This document shows, piece after piece, positions 5,573-6,821 of a DNA stretch of 6,821 nt (its first letter is position 1; every line of letters starts with the position of its first letter). The stretch is from NCBI GenBank assembly GCA_014380205.1, contig JACMKH010000410.1, positions 1-6,821 on the forward strand, given 5' to 3'. The notes under the pieces were generated by a model. That model saw only the letters and a program-made list of their open reading frames with translations. It had not been told where the DNA came from and did not search any database. The translations under genes were made by a program, and so were the position numbers. This DNA is from Sphingomonadaceae bacterium. Lineage in GTDB: Bacteria > Pseudomonadota > Alphaproteobacteria > Sphingomonadales > Sphingomonadaceae.

Positions 5573-6445
5573 ATGGACTCTGCCGCGCCGCTCAGCTTTC
5601 AGCGCCTGATCCTCACGCTCCACGATTACTGGAGCGCGCAAGGCTGCGTCATCTTGCAGCCCTATGACATGGAGATGGGCGCGGGCACCTTCCACCCCGC
5701 GACGACCTTGCGCGCGCTCGGCCCCGACCATTGGCGCGCCGCCTATGTCCAGCCCTCGCGCCGCCCGAGCGACGGCCGCTACGGCGAGAACCCAAATCGG
5801 CTCCAGCATTATTACCAATATCAGGTCGTCCTCAAGCCGAGCCCGCCCGATCTCCAGTCGCTCTACCTCGGCAGTCTCGAGGCGATCGGCATCGATTTTT
5901 CCGTTCACGACATCCGCTTCGTCGAGGACGATTGGGAAAGCCCGACGCTCGGCGCCTGGGGGCTCGGCTGGGAGGTGTGGTGCGACGGGATGGAGGTGAC
6001 CCAGTTCACCTATTTCCAGCAGGTCGGCGGCTTCGACTGCAAGCCCGTCACGGGCGAGCTCACCTACGGCCTCGAGCGCCTCGCGATGTACATCCAGGGC
6101 GTCGACAGCGTCTACGATCTCGCGTTCAATGACGAGGGCGTGAGCTACGCCGACGTCTTCCTCGAGAACGAACGCCAGTTCAGCGCCTATAATTTCGAGA
6201 CCGCCAACACCGAAACCCTCTTCCAGTCGTTCCGCGACGCCGCCGCCGAATGCCGCTCCTGCATTGCCGCCGAGCTCCCGCTCCCCGCCTACGACCAGGC
6301 GATCAAGGCCAGCCACATCTTCAACCTGTTGAACGCCCGCGGCGTCATCTCCGTCGCCGAACGCCAGGCCTACATAGGCCGGGTGCGGGACCTCGCCGTC
6401 GGCGCGTGCCAGGCGCACATGGAAAAGCAGGGGTGGGCGGCGTGA
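5573..6445 (+). CDS. glyQ: Glycine-tRNA ligase alpha subunit
   Basis: This is the catalytic class II subunit of the bacterial alpha2beta2 glycyl-tRNA synthetase, which charges tRNA-Gly with glycine in the cytoplasm. The product has 290 residues, close to the usual 290-310. Seen in order: [13 protein letters not shown] (8-20), [20 protein letters not shown] (24-43), the motif 2 region [20 protein letters not shown] (63-82), [20 protein letters not shown] (117-136), and motif 3 [13 protein letters not shown] (161-173). The ATG at 5573 is preferred over the frame start at 5534 because family homology begins at about residue 8 and the extra residues ([13 protein letters not shown]) are unlike it. 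The Shine-Dalgarno is weak (ACAGG, about 12 bases upstream). glyS follows on the same strand but, unusually, 197 bases away across a palindromic element. Confidence 0.98.
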   Translation: MDSAAPLSFQRLILTLHDYWSAQGCVILQPYDMEMGAGTFHPATTLRALGPDHWRAAYVQPSRRPSDGRYGENPNRLQHYYQYQVVLKPSPPDLQSLYLGSLEAIGIDFSVHDIRFVEDDWESPTLGAWGLGWEVWCDGMEVTQFTYFQQVGGFDCKPVTGELTYGLERLAMYIQGVDSVYDLAFNDEGVSYADVFLENERQFSAYNFETANTETLFQSFRDAAAECRSCIAAELPLPAYDQAIKASHIFNLLNARGVISVAERQAYIGRVRDLAVGACQAHMEKQGWAA

Positions 6446-6451
6446 AGAATT

Positions 6452-6597
6452 GTTCACGCGGAGGCGCGGAGACGCGGAGGGGTTTGTGCGATGGCGAGCG
6501 TCGACTGCTATCCGGATGCTCGCAATCATGAGGGCGCTTCGCGCCGCAAGGCGCAATCTTTCTTCTCTTCTCCGCGTCTCCGCGCCTCCGCGTGAAC
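6452..6597. mobile_element. 146-bp MITE/REP-like element with 28-bp perfect inverted ends between glyQ and glyS
   Basis: Bases 6452-6479 and 6570-6597 are perfect reverse complements over 28 bp. Each arm carries three copies of an 8-base unit (CGCGGAGG, CGCGGAGA, CGCGGAGG at 6457-6480). The 90-base interior has its own hairpin (GCGAGCGTC at 6494-6502 with GATGCTCGC at 6515-6523, one mismatch) and a pyrimidine-rich stretch at 6557-6572. No gene lies inside. Arms of this kind are familiar as dispersed intergenic repeats in proteobacteria and often give spurious small ORFs. It is non-autonomous: no transposase is in the window, and no clear target duplication is seen. Transcribed with glyQ-glyS, it would form a long RNA hairpin. 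Confidence 0.75.
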
Positions 6598-6642
6598 CCA
6601 TTCTACTTTTCCGGCTCAGCGCGAATGCCGAGGTTGGTCTCG

Positions 6643-6821
6643 GTGGCTGATTTTCTCCTCGAGCTGCTCTCCGAGGAAATCCCCGCGCGGATGCAGGCGA
6701 AGGCGCGCGCCGATCTCGAACGCCTGTTCGCCGCCGAGCTCGCCGCCGCCGGCCTCGCCGCGAGCGCCATCGAGACATACTCCACCCCCCGCCGCCTCGC
6801 GCTCATCGCGCGCGGACTTCC
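6643..6821 (+). CDS. glyS: Glycine-tRNA ligase beta subunit, partial (N-terminal 59 codons)
   Basis: The frame from the GTG at 6643 reads (M)ADFLLELLSEEIPARMQAKA, then a helix RADLERLFAAELAAAG, and ETYSTPRRLALIARGLP before the right edge. DFLLEL-SEEIPA and the YSTPRRLAL motif are the hallmark start of GlyS, the tRNA-binding subunit partnering GlyQ; the full protein has about 690-750 residues. The GTG start fits the usual GlyS N-terminus and has a GAGG 9 bases upstream. An in-frame ATG at 6625 would add six residues (MPRLVS) but has no ribosome-binding site. The reading frame is intact to the window edge. Confidence 0.95.
   Translation, partial: MADFLLELLSEEIPARMQAKARADLERLFAAELAAAGLAASAIETYSTPRRLALIARGL

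Noticed and set aside
3638..5667. Long plus-strand frames (3638-4564 and 4645-5667) opposite the TraB/GumN genes
   Set aside because: They are antisense shadows with Arg/Leu/Gly/His-rich low-complexity translations, caused by high GC and codon bias; the minus-strand genes have signal peptides and family motifs.
6457..6480. Three 8-base repeats as a possible CRISPR or VNTR array
   Set aside because: Units are contiguous without spacers and are part of the inverted-repeat arm; no CRISPR features.
6450..6650. Short frames across the glyQ-glyS gap (for example starting MFTRRRGDAEG)
   Set aside because: They are translations of the inverted-repeat arms, a familiar source of spurious small ORFs.
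5519..6778. 419-codon minus-strand frame opposite glyQ and the palindromic element
   Set aside because: It runs across glyQ, the repeat element and the start of glyS in antisense, and its N-terminus is an Arg-rich translation; glyQ is unmistakable.

Overview
The window looks like chromosomal DNA of a GC-rich alphaproteobacterium, most probably a sphingomonad (order Sphingomonadales). This rests on the base composition, the two-subunit glycine-tRNA ligase (glyQ, glyS), the L25/Ctc-type ribosomal protein followed by peptidyl-tRNA hydrolase, the tandem TraB/GumN proteins, and the style of the intergenic repeats. No database search was possible; family names come from motifs read in the translations.

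Layout, left to right. (1) 1-953, minus strand: the N-terminal 194 residues of a polytopic membrane protein with FtsW/RodA (SEDS)-like motifs, running off the left edge. A 26-codon reading frame overlaps its start by ATGA, and its first 16 codons are the N-terminus of the GTPase YchF. Upstream of that lies a small 68-residue protein. (2) 1075-1848, minus: a Crp/Fnr-family regulator. (3) 1849-2120: regulator upstream region plus the 3' remnant of what looks like a DUF6894-type small gene. (4) 2121-3542, minus: pth and rplY, separated by two REP-like hairpin repeats. (5) 3668-5484, minus: two tandem exported TraB/GumN-family proteins, probably co-transcribed. (6) 5485-5572: compact divergent promoter region. 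(7) 5573-6821, plus: glyQ and the start of glyS, separated by a 146-bp element with 28-bp perfect inverted ends.

Functionally, most of the window is translation housekeeping: glycyl-tRNA synthesis, 5S rRNA-binding protein L25, and recycling of peptidyl-tRNA. The TraB/GumN pair sits between these as probable periplasmic or membrane-attached metal-dependent hydrolases of unknown substrate.

The most unusual region is 1-2120. In many proteobacteria ychF directly follows pth. Here pth is followed by a gene remnant, a Crp/Fnr regulator and a small protein, and then only the first 16 codons of ychF, cut inside the P-loop and joined to a short tail that is start/stop-coupled to the SEDS-like membrane protein. 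This looks like an insertion or recombination scar at the pth-ychF junction, with the ychF start possibly reused as a leader peptide.
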